A stretch of DNA of 46,981 nt, taken from Acidobacteriota bacterium. GTDB taxonomy: Bacteria > Acidobacteriota > Terriglobia > Acidiferrales > UBA7541. How positions within the stretch are numbered: position 1 is the first letter of the stretch; each line of letters begins with the position of its first letter. Under the pieces are notes generated by a model that worked only from the letters and a program-made list of their open reading frames with translations, did no database searches and was not told where the DNA came from. The stretch is from contig JAKASX010000017.1 of assembly GCA_021818865.1 (NCBI GenBank), forward strand, positions 1-46,981. Direction: 5' to 3'. A program made the position numbers and the translations under genes. Below are positions 19,401 through 25,951 of the stretch, in pieces.

Positions 19401-19506
19401 CTCTGCGCGGACTTCCTATCAGAATTTCCTCGCGCTTTGGCACACAGCCGATCCCAATCTCGCGCTCCTCCAGCAAGCCAAATCCGAATACGCCAAATTG
19501 CAGTAA
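16498..19506 (+). CDS. Membrane-anchored Ser/Thr protein kinase with C-terminal TPR region (paralogue 1)
   Basis: 1002 residues from GTG 16498. The Hanks-type kinase domain covers about 14-290: glycine loop [15 protein letters not shown]44 (VALKFL), catalytic HRDIKPANI (D137), DFG (155-157) and activation segment [11 protein letters not shown] Pro/Ala/Ser/Thr-rich linker (about 302-362) leads to one membrane helix (about 368-391). The outer part begins with a TolB-like segment ([20 protein letters not shown]) and continues with TPR repeats to the C-terminus (for example [19 protein letters not shown]). Probable role: signalling in which the exported part senses something and the cytoplasmic kinase phosphorylates targets. 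Closely similar along its whole length to the protein at 25952-28945. Confidence 0.93.
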   Translation: MAEPSSLIGRTVSHYRVVERLGGGGMGVVYKAEDTRLHRFVALKFLPDDLARDPRALERFEREAQAASALDHPNICTIHEIGEFERRPFIAMQCLEGQTLKHRINGRPLPLDLLLELGVEIAEGLEAAHSKGIVHRDIKPANIFVTTQGHAKILDFGLAKQTAKPASPSDATLTHDNAAPTVGPEQLTSPGTAVGTVAYMSPEQVRGETVDARTDLFSFGAVLYEMATGVLPFRGETTGAIFEAILHGAPTAPVRLNPDAPAELERIISKALEKDRRLRCQSAAEMRADLARLKRDTESSRHAITITQPAAPAPSSSSTPAAQPVAETTTPSAPIAQPTPSTPFSAAGSGTLTPDVAAPSVPVRRGIPLWAAATGLVILLAAVGAGAYFFWPRKPVLTSKDSIVLADFTNTTGQSVFDGTMKQALEVQLAQSPFLNILPNRQVEGTLQLMGRAANSPITGSVARQICERTSSTATIDGSISLIGSEYVIGLNAVDCQNGNSIAQEQVTANRPEDVLSALGTAVTKLRGKLGESLASIRKFNAPLAEATTSSLPALKAYTTGRKISQQSGDAGAIPYFQQAIQLDPNFAMAYAAMGISYSNLGELALAAQNLTKAYDLRNRVSERERFHIEGMYFSNALGDLDKARQSLLQWEQTYPRDYVPYVDLGSVDAQTGHYDAAVNQELESLRLNPDDAIASGDLAASYLSLGRFDEARSTANQALSRGLDGPLVRTPLYTLGFLQNDSSLMQKVAAWAVGKVGAESAFLSAESDTAAYGGHLAQARTLDDQAVATARRDGLDEDAWQWNLDAALREAEMGDPALARQIASSLLKTPGLDRYTESEASLALALAGDAADAQPVADSLAKQYPRDTILNNYWLPCLRAAIALDHHDAAQALQTLQPAAGYSLGNLGPMYPVYLRGLALLQEKRGAEAAAAFQQMVDHRGVVGNSPIGALAQLDLARAQAIAGESGSARTSYQNFLALWHTADPNLALLQQAKSEYAKLQ

Positions 19507-19513
19507 AGATCGC

Positions 19514-19553
19514 TGTCACCCTGAGGCCCGCTGTTGGGCCGAAGGGTCCCGCA
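19514..19553. repeat. Interspersed repeat of the TGTCAYCCTGAG...GAAGGGTC class
   Basis: TGTCACCCTGAGG opens and GCCGAAGGGTCCCGC closes the unit, with arms CCCTGAGGCCC and GGGCCGAAGGG able to pair as a hairpin. The flanks match units at 45025-45100 and 45513-45578. It lies seven bases after the kinase stop codon and could also end that transcript, although no T-run follows. The rest of 19507-19664 has no gene. Confidence 0.6.
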
Positions 19554-19647
19554 AATGGTGCCACGCGGCAAGTCCAGTGAGGAGAGGCAGCGGAGGAGCG
19601 TGGACTGAATTGGCGAGGAGGGTCGGTTCGTTCGCGCAGAGTGGGCT

Positions 19648-19665
19648 GGCGCTCGCTGGAGCGCC
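19648..19665 (-). terminator. Perfect 7-bp hairpin at the end of the zinc-ribbon gene
   Basis: GGCGCTC (19648-19654), loop GCTG, GAGCGCC (19659-19665) overlaps the last base of the minus-strand stop codon. No T-run follows, so it may be a repeat-derived hairpin or an mRNA 3'-end stabiliser rather than a true intrinsic terminator. Confidence 0.35.
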
Positions 19666-20438
19666 TACTGGTTTCCCGTTTCAGCGGCGCTGGCTTCTGG
19701 AGCAGCCTCGGCAGTCGCGGCAGCCGGCTTTTCGACGAAATAAAGGATGCGAGTGCACGTCTCGCAATGGAAGATTTCCTGTCCTTCGGATTGGCGTAGC
19801 AACTGCATTACGTGCGGCCGAATCCGCACGCTGCACATCGAGCAGGCTTCATCCCGCACCGCCGCGACGGCGATTCCGCCGTGCCTGCGCGCGATCCGGT
19901 GGTAGTGGTCCACCAGGTCCTGCGGCAATTCGGCCAGGCGCGCCTGCGACGCCGCCTGCATTTCCGCCATCTCCTTTTCGACCTGCTCCCGTTCCGCCTG
20001 CACTCTCTCCCGCCGGAGGCGGGCCGCTGTTTCCGCTTCGGCCAGAGCCGCTTCCGCGCGCTTCACGTCTTTCTCGGCCTGCTCTCCGCCCACCATCTGT
20101 TCGAGCAGCCGGTCCTCGGCCTTCCCGAGTTCCGCTTCCGCGCCGCGGATTTCCTCTTGCAGCGCCCGGTACGCGTCGTTGCTCTTCACCTGCAGGACCT
20201 GATCCTTGTATTTGAGGATTTTCCCGCGCCAGTCCTCGATGTCGAGTTCGTGTTTTTTGCGGCCTTTGTGCAGGTCGAGGACGCGCTGTTTCGCCGAGGC
20301 CAGCGCCGTGCGCGCGGCTTCGCTGCTTCGCTCGATCTCGGCGAGTTGCTGCGGGAAGGCGTCCACTTGCCGGCGAAGCTGGGCGATGTGCAGATCGAGC
20401 TCTTGCAGCTCGATCAATTTTTGGATCCGTTCGTTCAT
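19665..20438 (-). CDS. Coiled-coil protein with C-terminal C4 zinc ribbon (COG1579/DUF164-like)
   Basis: 257 residues from ATG 20438 (MNERIQKLIELQELDLHIAQL); the longer frame upstream is arginine-rich and unlike the family. Residues about 1-180 are heptad-rich and charged (LAEIERSSEAARTALASAKQ, AEAELGKAEDRLLEQM), a long antiparallel coiled coil. The C-terminus has a four-cysteine zinc ribbon, CSMCSVRIRP and FHCETCTRILYF. The family is widespread in bacteria and commonly annotated as a zinc-ribbon, possibly nucleic-acid-binding protein; its role is not established. A Glu/Ala-rich tail follows the ribbon. The gene is divergent from the cytochrome gene and probably has its own extended -10 promoter. 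Confidence 0.85.
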   Translation of the reverse strand: MNERIQKLIELQELDLHIAQLRRQVDAFPQQLAEIERSSEAARTALASAKQRVLDLHKGRKKHELDIEDWRGKILKYKDQVLQVKSNDAYRALQEEIRGAEAELGKAEDRLLEQMVGGEQAEKDVKRAEAALAEAETAARLRRERVQAEREQVEKEMAEMQAASQARLAELPQDLVDHYHRIARRHGGIAVAAVRDEACSMCSVRIRPHVMQLLRQSEGQEIFHCETCTRILYFVEKPAAATAEAAPEASAAETGNQ

Positions 20439-20448
20439 CCGAGGTTCG

Positions 20449-20457
20449 ATTCTAGCA
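20449..20457 (-). promoter_or_regulatory. Extended -10 promoter of the zinc-ribbon gene
   Basis: The minus strand reads TGCTAGAAT, an extended -10 element (TG, C, TAGAAT), ending ten bases before the ATG at 20438. The predicted start is only a few bases before the ATG, another near-leaderless layout. Confidence 0.5.
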
Positions 20458-20643
20458 CAGCGGCCGAATGCTCCCCGCGCTGGCATTGGATTGACGGAGG
20501 CGTTTTCGCCGCGTACCATCGGGGAACCCTTTGGCTGTGGCGCAAAGCGCCGCGATTCGCATCCCTGGCTCGCCATGGGCGAGCGCCGTCCATAGGCGAT
20601 CTTTTCGGGAACGACTGTGGGGATTTGCGCGGAGGATGGTGTC

Positions 20644-21720
20644 ATGAAGAGCGTTCGCGGCTTAGCTGCCTGCGGCTTGGCGATTGGATTGTGCTTGTTC
20701 ATGCTCATCGGCGTGACGCGCGGCCACGCCGCGCCGGCGAATCCCGCGCGGAAACCTCCTTCGGCGCGGATTCCCGCGAACTTCAGCGCCAAGCCCACGC
20801 CTCAGCGCATGGCTCGCGGACGTTACCTCGTCGAAACGGTCGCCGGATGTTTCGATTGCCACAGCCCGCACGAATATGTGCGCGGCCAATGGATCGCGCG
20901 AAAAGGGCTCAAGGGCGCCGGCCAGATTTTCCCCGGAAATATGATTCCGCTGCCTCCTCATTCGCTGGTCGTTGCTCCGAATATCACTCCCGATCGCGCG
21001 ACCGGAATCGGCTCCTGGACCGACGCCGAAATCGCGCGCGCGATCGGCGATGGCGTGGCCAAGGGCGGTCGCCTGCTTTTCAGCTTGATGCCCTACGCCT
21101 CCTTTCACGCGCTCACCACCGAAGACCTCAAATCCATCGTCGTTTATCTGCGTTCCTTGAAACCCGTGCATCACGCCCTGCCGACCACGCGCATGCCGTT
21201 TCCGGTTCAGGTTCAGTTGAACCAGGTCACCGCGCTCCCTCCTCCGGCGCACGCCTCGGCCGAAGTGCGCCGCGGCTGGTATTTGACCCGCATGGCCGGC
21301 TGCGCCGATTGCCACACGCCCATTTTGGCCAACGGAACCCGCCCGGCTTCCATGGTCCTTGCCGGTGGATTGCACTTTCAGGGTCCGTTCGGCAACGTTT
21401 TCAGCCTCAACATCACGCCTGATCCTTCGGGCATCAGTTTCATGACCGAAATGATGTTCGCGCGAACCCTGCAAACCGGCCGAGTGAATGGCACCGGCCG
21501 CCGTCTCAATCCGATCATGCCGTTTGGCGACCTTCGGAATTTGCGCCCCGCCGATTTGCGCGATATGTACCTCTACCTGCGCACCGTGCCGAAGGTTCGC
21601 CACGAAATCGACAACACCGATCCGCCCACCCACTGCCCTCTGGACGGCGAAATGCACGGCCTGGGCGATCTCAACTCAGTCCCCTCGAAACGGGGTTTGC
21701 ACAAAACTGGCGGCCTGTGA
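20644..21720 (+). CDS. Dihaem cytochrome c, exported
   Basis: 358 residues from ATG 20644, chosen because GGAGG lies eight bases upstream. The N-terminal hydrophobic segment (GLAIGLCLFMLIGVTRGHAA) is a signal peptide or membrane anchor. Two c-type haem sites are present, CFDCH (69-73) and CADCH (220-224), each at the head of a cytochrome c domain. Likely distal Met ligands lie in LMPYASFHAL and NPIMPFGDLRNL. The two-domain layout resembles cytochrome c subunits of periplasmic alcohol or aldehyde dehydrogenases and other gene-adjacent electron carriers. No dehydrogenase partner is adjacent, so its partner is unknown. It acts in the periplasm. Confidence 0.87.
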   Translation: MKSVRGLAACGLAIGLCLFMLIGVTRGHAAPANPARKPPSARIPANFSAKPTPQRMARGRYLVETVAGCFDCHSPHEYVRGQWIARKGLKGAGQIFPGNMIPLPPHSLVVAPNITPDRATGIGSWTDAEIARAIGDGVAKGGRLLFSLMPYASFHALTTEDLKSIVVYLRSLKPVHHALPTTRMPFPVQVQLNQVTALPPPAHASAEVRRGWYLTRMAGCADCHTPILANGTRPASMVLAGGLHFQGPFGNVFSLNITPDPSGISFMTEMMFARTLQTGRVNGTGRRLNPIMPFGDLRNLRPADLRDMYLYLRTVPKVRHEIDNTDPPTHCPLDGEMHGLGDLNSVPSKRGLHKTGGL

Positions 21721-21844
21721 CCGCGTTGAAGCCGCGCGGACAATAGCTCCGCGTGGGTCTCAACCGCCGCAAGGTGCCTCTTCCTCAGGTTTCTTCGTTC
21801 CCGAATGCCCGTGACGCCGCTGTGCGGCCGCGCCAAGCCCGCTT

Positions 21845-21873
21845 TTGCCTTCCTGCCGCAGTTGTCCTAGACT
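21845..21873 (+). promoter_or_regulatory. Probable promoter of the tldD-like/tldE-like pair
   Basis: TTGCCT (21845-21850), 17-nt spacer, TAGACT (21868-21873). The start would fall near 21880, six bases before the ATG at 21886, and no Shine-Dalgarno is visible. Confidence 0.45.
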
Positions 21874-21885
21874 ATAGCCCTCAAC

Positions 21886-23649
21886 ATGATTCGTCTTCTT
21901 TGGGGTCTTTTTTTCTCGTTTCTGTCGGTTTCCACGCCATCGCTTTCGCCCCGTCTGGGCTCCGCACCGCCTCCGGAGCAGGTTCAGCCGTCGCCGGTGC
22001 TCAAAGCGATGGAACTCGAACTTGATCCTTCCATCCAGGCGCTGCGCAAGGCGGATCCGCCGGCGTATTTCATCGGCTACGCCGTCACCGATCAGACTCT
22101 CGTCACTGTCGAAGGGTCGAATGGCGCGTTGCTCGAAAGCGACAGCCAGCACAATCGCGTCCTGCAGACGCAGGTTCGCGTGGGCAGCTACCAGCTCGAC
22201 AATACGCACAATATCGGCGACCGCAGCATGTCGCAATCGAGCGATCCGACGCTGCTTCCGCTTGACGACAACATTCCCGCCATTCGCCGCGCGATCTGGA
22301 TATCCACGAACACGCAATACCGCCGATCTGCCGCCCAGTACATTCGCGTGAAAACCAGCCGCCAGGTCCAGATCGAAAACGCGGAAACCACCGCGCCCGA
22401 TTTCTCGCACGAGCAGCCGGTCGTCTCTTATCTGCCGCTGGTTTCCTTCAAGGTGGACCGCCTTCCCTGGGAGCAGCGCGTGCGCCGCTATACCGCCGCG
22501 TTCAGCGCTTCGCCCGCGGTGATGAATTCCATCGCCACGTTCACCGCCAGCGCCACCAACCAGTTCTTCGTTTCGAGCGAAGGCACCCGCGAGCAATTCG
22601 GCCAGATTCGCTACCGCCTGGAACTCTACGTTCAGGCCAAGGCGCCCGACGGCATGAACCTGTATCGCTACGCGAATTTCGACTGGGTGAATCCGGCCGA
22701 TGCGCCGTCGGAACAGAAGGTGATGGCCAAGGTTCACCAGCTCATCGTGCAGATTCAGGATCTGCAAAAGGCCCCGGTCGTTCAGCCTTACGTCGGACCG
22801 GTGCTGCTTAGCGGCCGGGCCGCCGCCGTGTTCTTCCATGAAGTTCTCGGCCATCGGCTGGAGGGTTTCCGCCAAAAAGAGCTCACCGAAGGGCAGACGT
22901 TCACCGGAAAAGTCGGTCAGCAGATCATGCCGAGCTTCCTCTCCGTTTACGACGATCCCACGCTCAAGGAAATCAACGGCCAGGCCTTGCTCGGCTACTA
23001 CCCGTTCGACGACGAAGGTGTTCCCGCGCAGCGCGTCACGTTGGTCAAGGACGGCATCCTGAAAAATTTCCTGATGTCGCGCTCGCCGCTGCCCGGATTC
23101 CCCCATTCGAATGGCCACGGACGCCGTCAGATCGGTTTCCAGCCGATTTCGCGGATGGGCAATACGATCGTGGAAAGCTCGAAAGGCGTGCCGTTCGCGG
23201 AACTGCGCAAGATGCTTGTCGAGATGCTGCGCCGCGAGCACAAACCGTTCGGTTTGCTGATCGATGATCTCTCCGGCGGATTCACCATCACCGGGCGCGC
23301 CGAGCCGCAAGCCTTTCAGCTCGAGCCGCTGATCGTCTACAAGGTGTTTCCAGACGGTCGGCCCGATCAGCTTGTCCGCGGCGTCAATATCGTCGGCACT
23401 CCGCTTACCGTTCTGACCAAGATCGTCGCCACGGGCGACAAGGAAGCGGTGTTCAACGGATACTGCGTCGCCGAATCCGGCGCCGTGCCGGTTTCCGCCG
23501 ACGCGCCGGCGATGCTGCTTTCCGAGCTCGAAGTGGCCAAGAAGGAAACCTCCGCCGATAAGCCCCCGATCCTGCCGCCGCCCGCGCACGACCCGCTCGA
23601 CCCTGAGCCGAAGGGCATCAAGCCGACTCCCTGGGGGCAATCGCGATGA
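21886..23649 (+). CDS. Exported TldD-like metalloprotease
   Basis: 587 residues. The N-terminus MIRLLWGLFFSFLSVSTPSL is a likely signal peptide, unlike cytosolic TldD of Escherichia coli. The zinc site of the TldD family is intact: HEVLGH (H318, E319, H323), and a Cys near the C-terminus (NGYCVAESGAVPV, C527) corresponds to the third metal ligand. Other family segments are VTLVKDGILKNFLMSR, GHGRRQIGFQPISRMGNTIV and LIDDLSGGF. TldD pairs with TldE in a heterodimer that degrades unfolded peptides. The stop overlaps the start of the paralogous downstream gene (ATGA), so the two are translationally coupled and probably partner. Confidence 0.88.
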   Translation: MIRLLWGLFFSFLSVSTPSLSPRLGSAPPPEQVQPSPVLKAMELELDPSIQALRKADPPAYFIGYAVTDQTLVTVEGSNGALLESDSQHNRVLQTQVRVGSYQLDNTHNIGDRSMSQSSDPTLLPLDDNIPAIRRAIWISTNTQYRRSAAQYIRVKTSRQVQIENAETTAPDFSHEQPVVSYLPLVSFKVDRLPWEQRVRRYTAAFSASPAVMNSIATFTASATNQFFVSSEGTREQFGQIRYRLELYVQAKAPDGMNLYRYANFDWVNPADAPSEQKVMAKVHQLIVQIQDLQKAPVVQPYVGPVLLSGRAAAVFFHEVLGHRLEGFRQKELTEGQTFTGKVGQQIMPSFLSVYDDPTLKEINGQALLGYYPFDDEGVPAQRVTLVKDGILKNFLMSRSPLPGFPHSNGHGRRQIGFQPISRMGNTIVESSKGVPFAELRKMLVEMLRREHKPFGLLIDDLSGGFTITGRAEPQAFQLEPLIVYKVFPDGRPDQLVRGVNIVGTPLTVLTKIVATGDKEAVFNGYCVAESGAVPVSADAPAMLLSELEVAKKETSADKPPILPPPAHDPLDPEPKGIKPTPWGQSR

Positions 23650-25559
23650 TCCGCCGCGCGTTCGCCGTTCTCGCGTTCCTCTCTTTCCTGGCGCTGCCCG
23701 GCGGCCTCTTTGCCGCGCAGCCGATCAGCTCCGCGCGCCCCGCCGGGGCCAAGGGCTCTGTCCGCACAATTTCCATTCCCGCCGCCGGCAATTTTCCGGC
23801 GCTGAAAGTATCCGTCGCTCCCGGCCAGGCGCAATCGCCCGAGGACGATACGCTCCGCGCGATGAAAGCGGAAATGGCGCGCTCGCTTGCGCGGTTGCAA
23901 ACGGCGCAACTCGGGAAGCCTTATTTCATTGCGTATCGCCTGCTCGACGTTCAAGTCCGCACCATCACCGCGGATCTGGGCTCGATCGTCAACTCTTCCA
24001 CCACGCGCCAGCGCTTCATGCTCGTCCAGGTGCGGATGGGCAATTACCACATCGACAGTTCGAATTTCATTTCGAGCGGCGGCTTCCAGGGCTCGATTGG
24101 CAACGCCGGCCAGGTAGGGATTGACGGCGATTACTATTCGCTTCGCCAGGACCTCTGGCTCGCCACCGATCAGGCCTACAAGCAGGCTGCCGACAAACTC
24201 GCCGCCAAGCAGGCTTTCCTCAATAGCCTCGCCAAGCCGCCCGAAATCGACGATTTTGCCCGCATCCAGCAGCCGGTTGTTCTGATCGAACCACACGCGG
24301 TGCCCGACTGGACTTCGCGCGATTGGGGTAAGGAAGCCGAGCAGGCTTCCGCCGTGTTCCGTTCCTATCCCGATCTTTACGACGGCCGAGTCACCTATTA
24401 CATGATTTATCAGACGTACTATCTGCTCACGAGCGAAGGCACCGAGCTGCGTGTTCCCTCGAGTTTCGCCGCCATTGAGGCCGCCGCCGAAACGCAGGCG
24501 CCCGATGGCATGCCGCTTCACAATTTTTACTCCTTCTACGCGACCACGCCTTCCGGTCTGCCACCGATCGGCGAGGTGACGCAGCACATCGCGCACATCA
24601 GCCAGCAGCTCGAGGCGCTTCGCTCGGCGCCCTCCGTCGCCGATTACGATGGTCCGGTGCTGTTCGAACCCCAGGCGGCCGGTTCGCTGCTCGCGCAGCT
24701 TCTTGCTCCGTCGGTTTCCGGAGCGCGTCCGCCGCTCGCCTCGGTTGCCCAGTACGAACGCATCTATAGCGAATTGGGCGGTCGCAGTGACTGGACCGGG
24801 CGAATTGGCCAGCGCGTTTTGCCCACCAGCGTCACGCTGTTCGACGACCCTTCCGCCACGTCATTCGATGGCCATCCGCTGGTCGGCACTTATCAGGTGG
24901 ATGCCGAGGGCGTTCGCGGGCAGAAAGTCACGCTGGTCCAGAACGGTTTGCTCGAAGGCCTGTTGATGTCGCGGCGTCCGGGCCCCGATTTCAGCACGTC
25001 CAACGGTCATGGCCGCGCCGCGGGATTGGGCACGCCCACGCCGGCGATCAGCAACCTGTTTTTACAATCCAACGACGGCCTGTCAAATCAGGCGATGAAG
25101 CAAAAGCTTCTCGATATCTGTAAGAGCGACGGCATGCCGTGGTGCCTGGTGGTGACGCGCATGGATAATCCGGCGCTCGCCGCGATCCATCACGGCGAAT
25201 TCGATTCCATGCTGGCCGGGATGCTCAGCGGCGTTTCGAATGGCGACCGTGCGCCGCTCATCGTCTATCGGATTTGGACGAACGACGGGCACGAAGACCT
25301 GGTTCGCGGCGCGCGGATCATCGGTCTCACCGTGCGCAATCTGCGGAACATGGCCGCCGTCGGCGACAAACCCGAAGTCTTCAATTTCATGCAGAATCCC
25401 CAGTTCATGGCCACCGCGTTCGCGGCGTTCGGCTCGGCCGGCGGCGGCTTGCCCAGTTCCGTCATTACGCCTTCGCTCTTGATTCGCGACGTTCAGATCA
25501 ACGGGCCTCACGGCGGGGAACAGCGCCTTCCGCTCATTCCCATGCCGCCGATTCAGTAA
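23646..25559 (+). CDS. Exported TldE/PmbA-like partner, zinc site lost
   Basis: 637 residues, homologous along its length to the upstream TldD-like protein (DGPVLFEPQAAGSLLAQLL, VTLVQNGLLEGLLMSR, STSNGHGRAAG, LIVYRIWTNDGHEDLVRGAR). The HExxxH motif is replaced by FEPQAAG and the C-terminal Cys is absent (FNFMQNPQFMA), so it cannot bind zinc as TldD does. This mirrors the TldD (active)/TldE (inactive) split of the known heterodimer. The N-terminus IRRAFAVLAFLSFLALPGGLFAAQ is a signal peptide. It overlaps the upstream gene by four bases. The inferred complex would sit in the periplasm. Confidence 0.85.
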   Translation: MIRRAFAVLAFLSFLALPGGLFAAQPISSARPAGAKGSVRTISIPAAGNFPALKVSVAPGQAQSPEDDTLRAMKAEMARSLARLQTAQLGKPYFIAYRLLDVQVRTITADLGSIVNSSTTRQRFMLVQVRMGNYHIDSSNFISSGGFQGSIGNAGQVGIDGDYYSLRQDLWLATDQAYKQAADKLAAKQAFLNSLAKPPEIDDFARIQQPVVLIEPHAVPDWTSRDWGKEAEQASAVFRSYPDLYDGRVTYYMIYQTYYLLTSEGTELRVPSSFAAIEAAAETQAPDGMPLHNFYSFYATTPSGLPPIGEVTQHIAHISQQLEALRSAPSVADYDGPVLFEPQAAGSLLAQLLAPSVSGARPPLASVAQYERIYSELGGRSDWTGRIGQRVLPTSVTLFDDPSATSFDGHPLVGTYQVDAEGVRGQKVTLVQNGLLEGLLMSRRPGPDFSTSNGHGRAAGLGTPTPAISNLFLQSNDGLSNQAMKQKLLDICKSDGMPWCLVVTRMDNPALAAIHHGEFDSMLAGMLSGVSNGDRAPLIVYRIWTNDGHEDLVRGARIIGLTVRNLRNMAAVGDKPEVFNFMQNPQFMATAFAAFGSAGGGLPSSVITPSLLIRDVQINGPHGGEQRLPLIPMPPIQ

Positions 25560-25642
25560 CCGAGCCGCGTTTTCCCGGCGCGCCGAGCTCGCACGCATCG
25601 GCGTATAATCCTTTACTCGATGCTGGGGGAGGAAAACGCCAA

Positions 25643-25891
25643 ATGTCCGAACCGTCGTACGAGGAACTGAAAAAGCGCGTTGCGGAACTCGAAAAGCAGT
25701 CGGGCCGCCGCTCCGGCAAACTCGAATTCAAAGTCGGTGAAAAAGGCGGCGTCAGCGTATATGGCCTCGGCCGCTTTCCGGTCACTCTCTATTACGAGCA
25801 GTGGATTCGCCTTCTGGATAACGCAGGGGAACTGCGCGGATTCCTCGAGGAAAACAAGGCCGAGGGCCGCCTGAAGCTGAAAGAGAAATAG
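25643..25891 (+). CDS. Small hypothetical protein with N-terminal coiled coil
   Basis: 82 residues from ATG 25643; GGGGGAGG lies 10-17 bases upstream and TATAAT at 25604-25609 would serve as the -10 box. The N-terminal 25 residues (EELKKRVAELEKQSGR) are heptad-like. The rest (LEFKVGEKGGVSVYGLGRFP, VTLYYEQWIRLLDNAGELR) looks like a compact beta-alpha domain. No signal peptide or membrane segment. I do not recognise the family. The gene sits between the tldE-like gene and the second kinase, with its own promoter and ribosome site, so it is likely real. Confidence 0.7.
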   Translation: MSEPSYEELKKRVAELEKQSGRRSGKLEFKVGEKGGVSVYGLGRFPVTLYYEQWIRLLDNAGELRGFLEENKAEGRLKLKEK

Positions 25892-25904
25892 ACTGCGGCG
25901 CCGC

Positions 25905-25933
25905 TTGACCCTCGCGGCAGCCCATCGTAGTAT
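25905..25933 (+). promoter_or_regulatory. sigma70-type promoter of the second kinase-TPR gene
   Basis: TTGACC (25905-25910), 17-nt spacer, TAGTAT (25928-25933). The predicted start is about 25940, leaving a leader of about 12 nt before ATG 25952. The layout copies that of the first kinase gene at 16460-16488. Confidence 0.65.
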
Positions 25934-25951
25934 GCAGCGACGATTCAGGCG

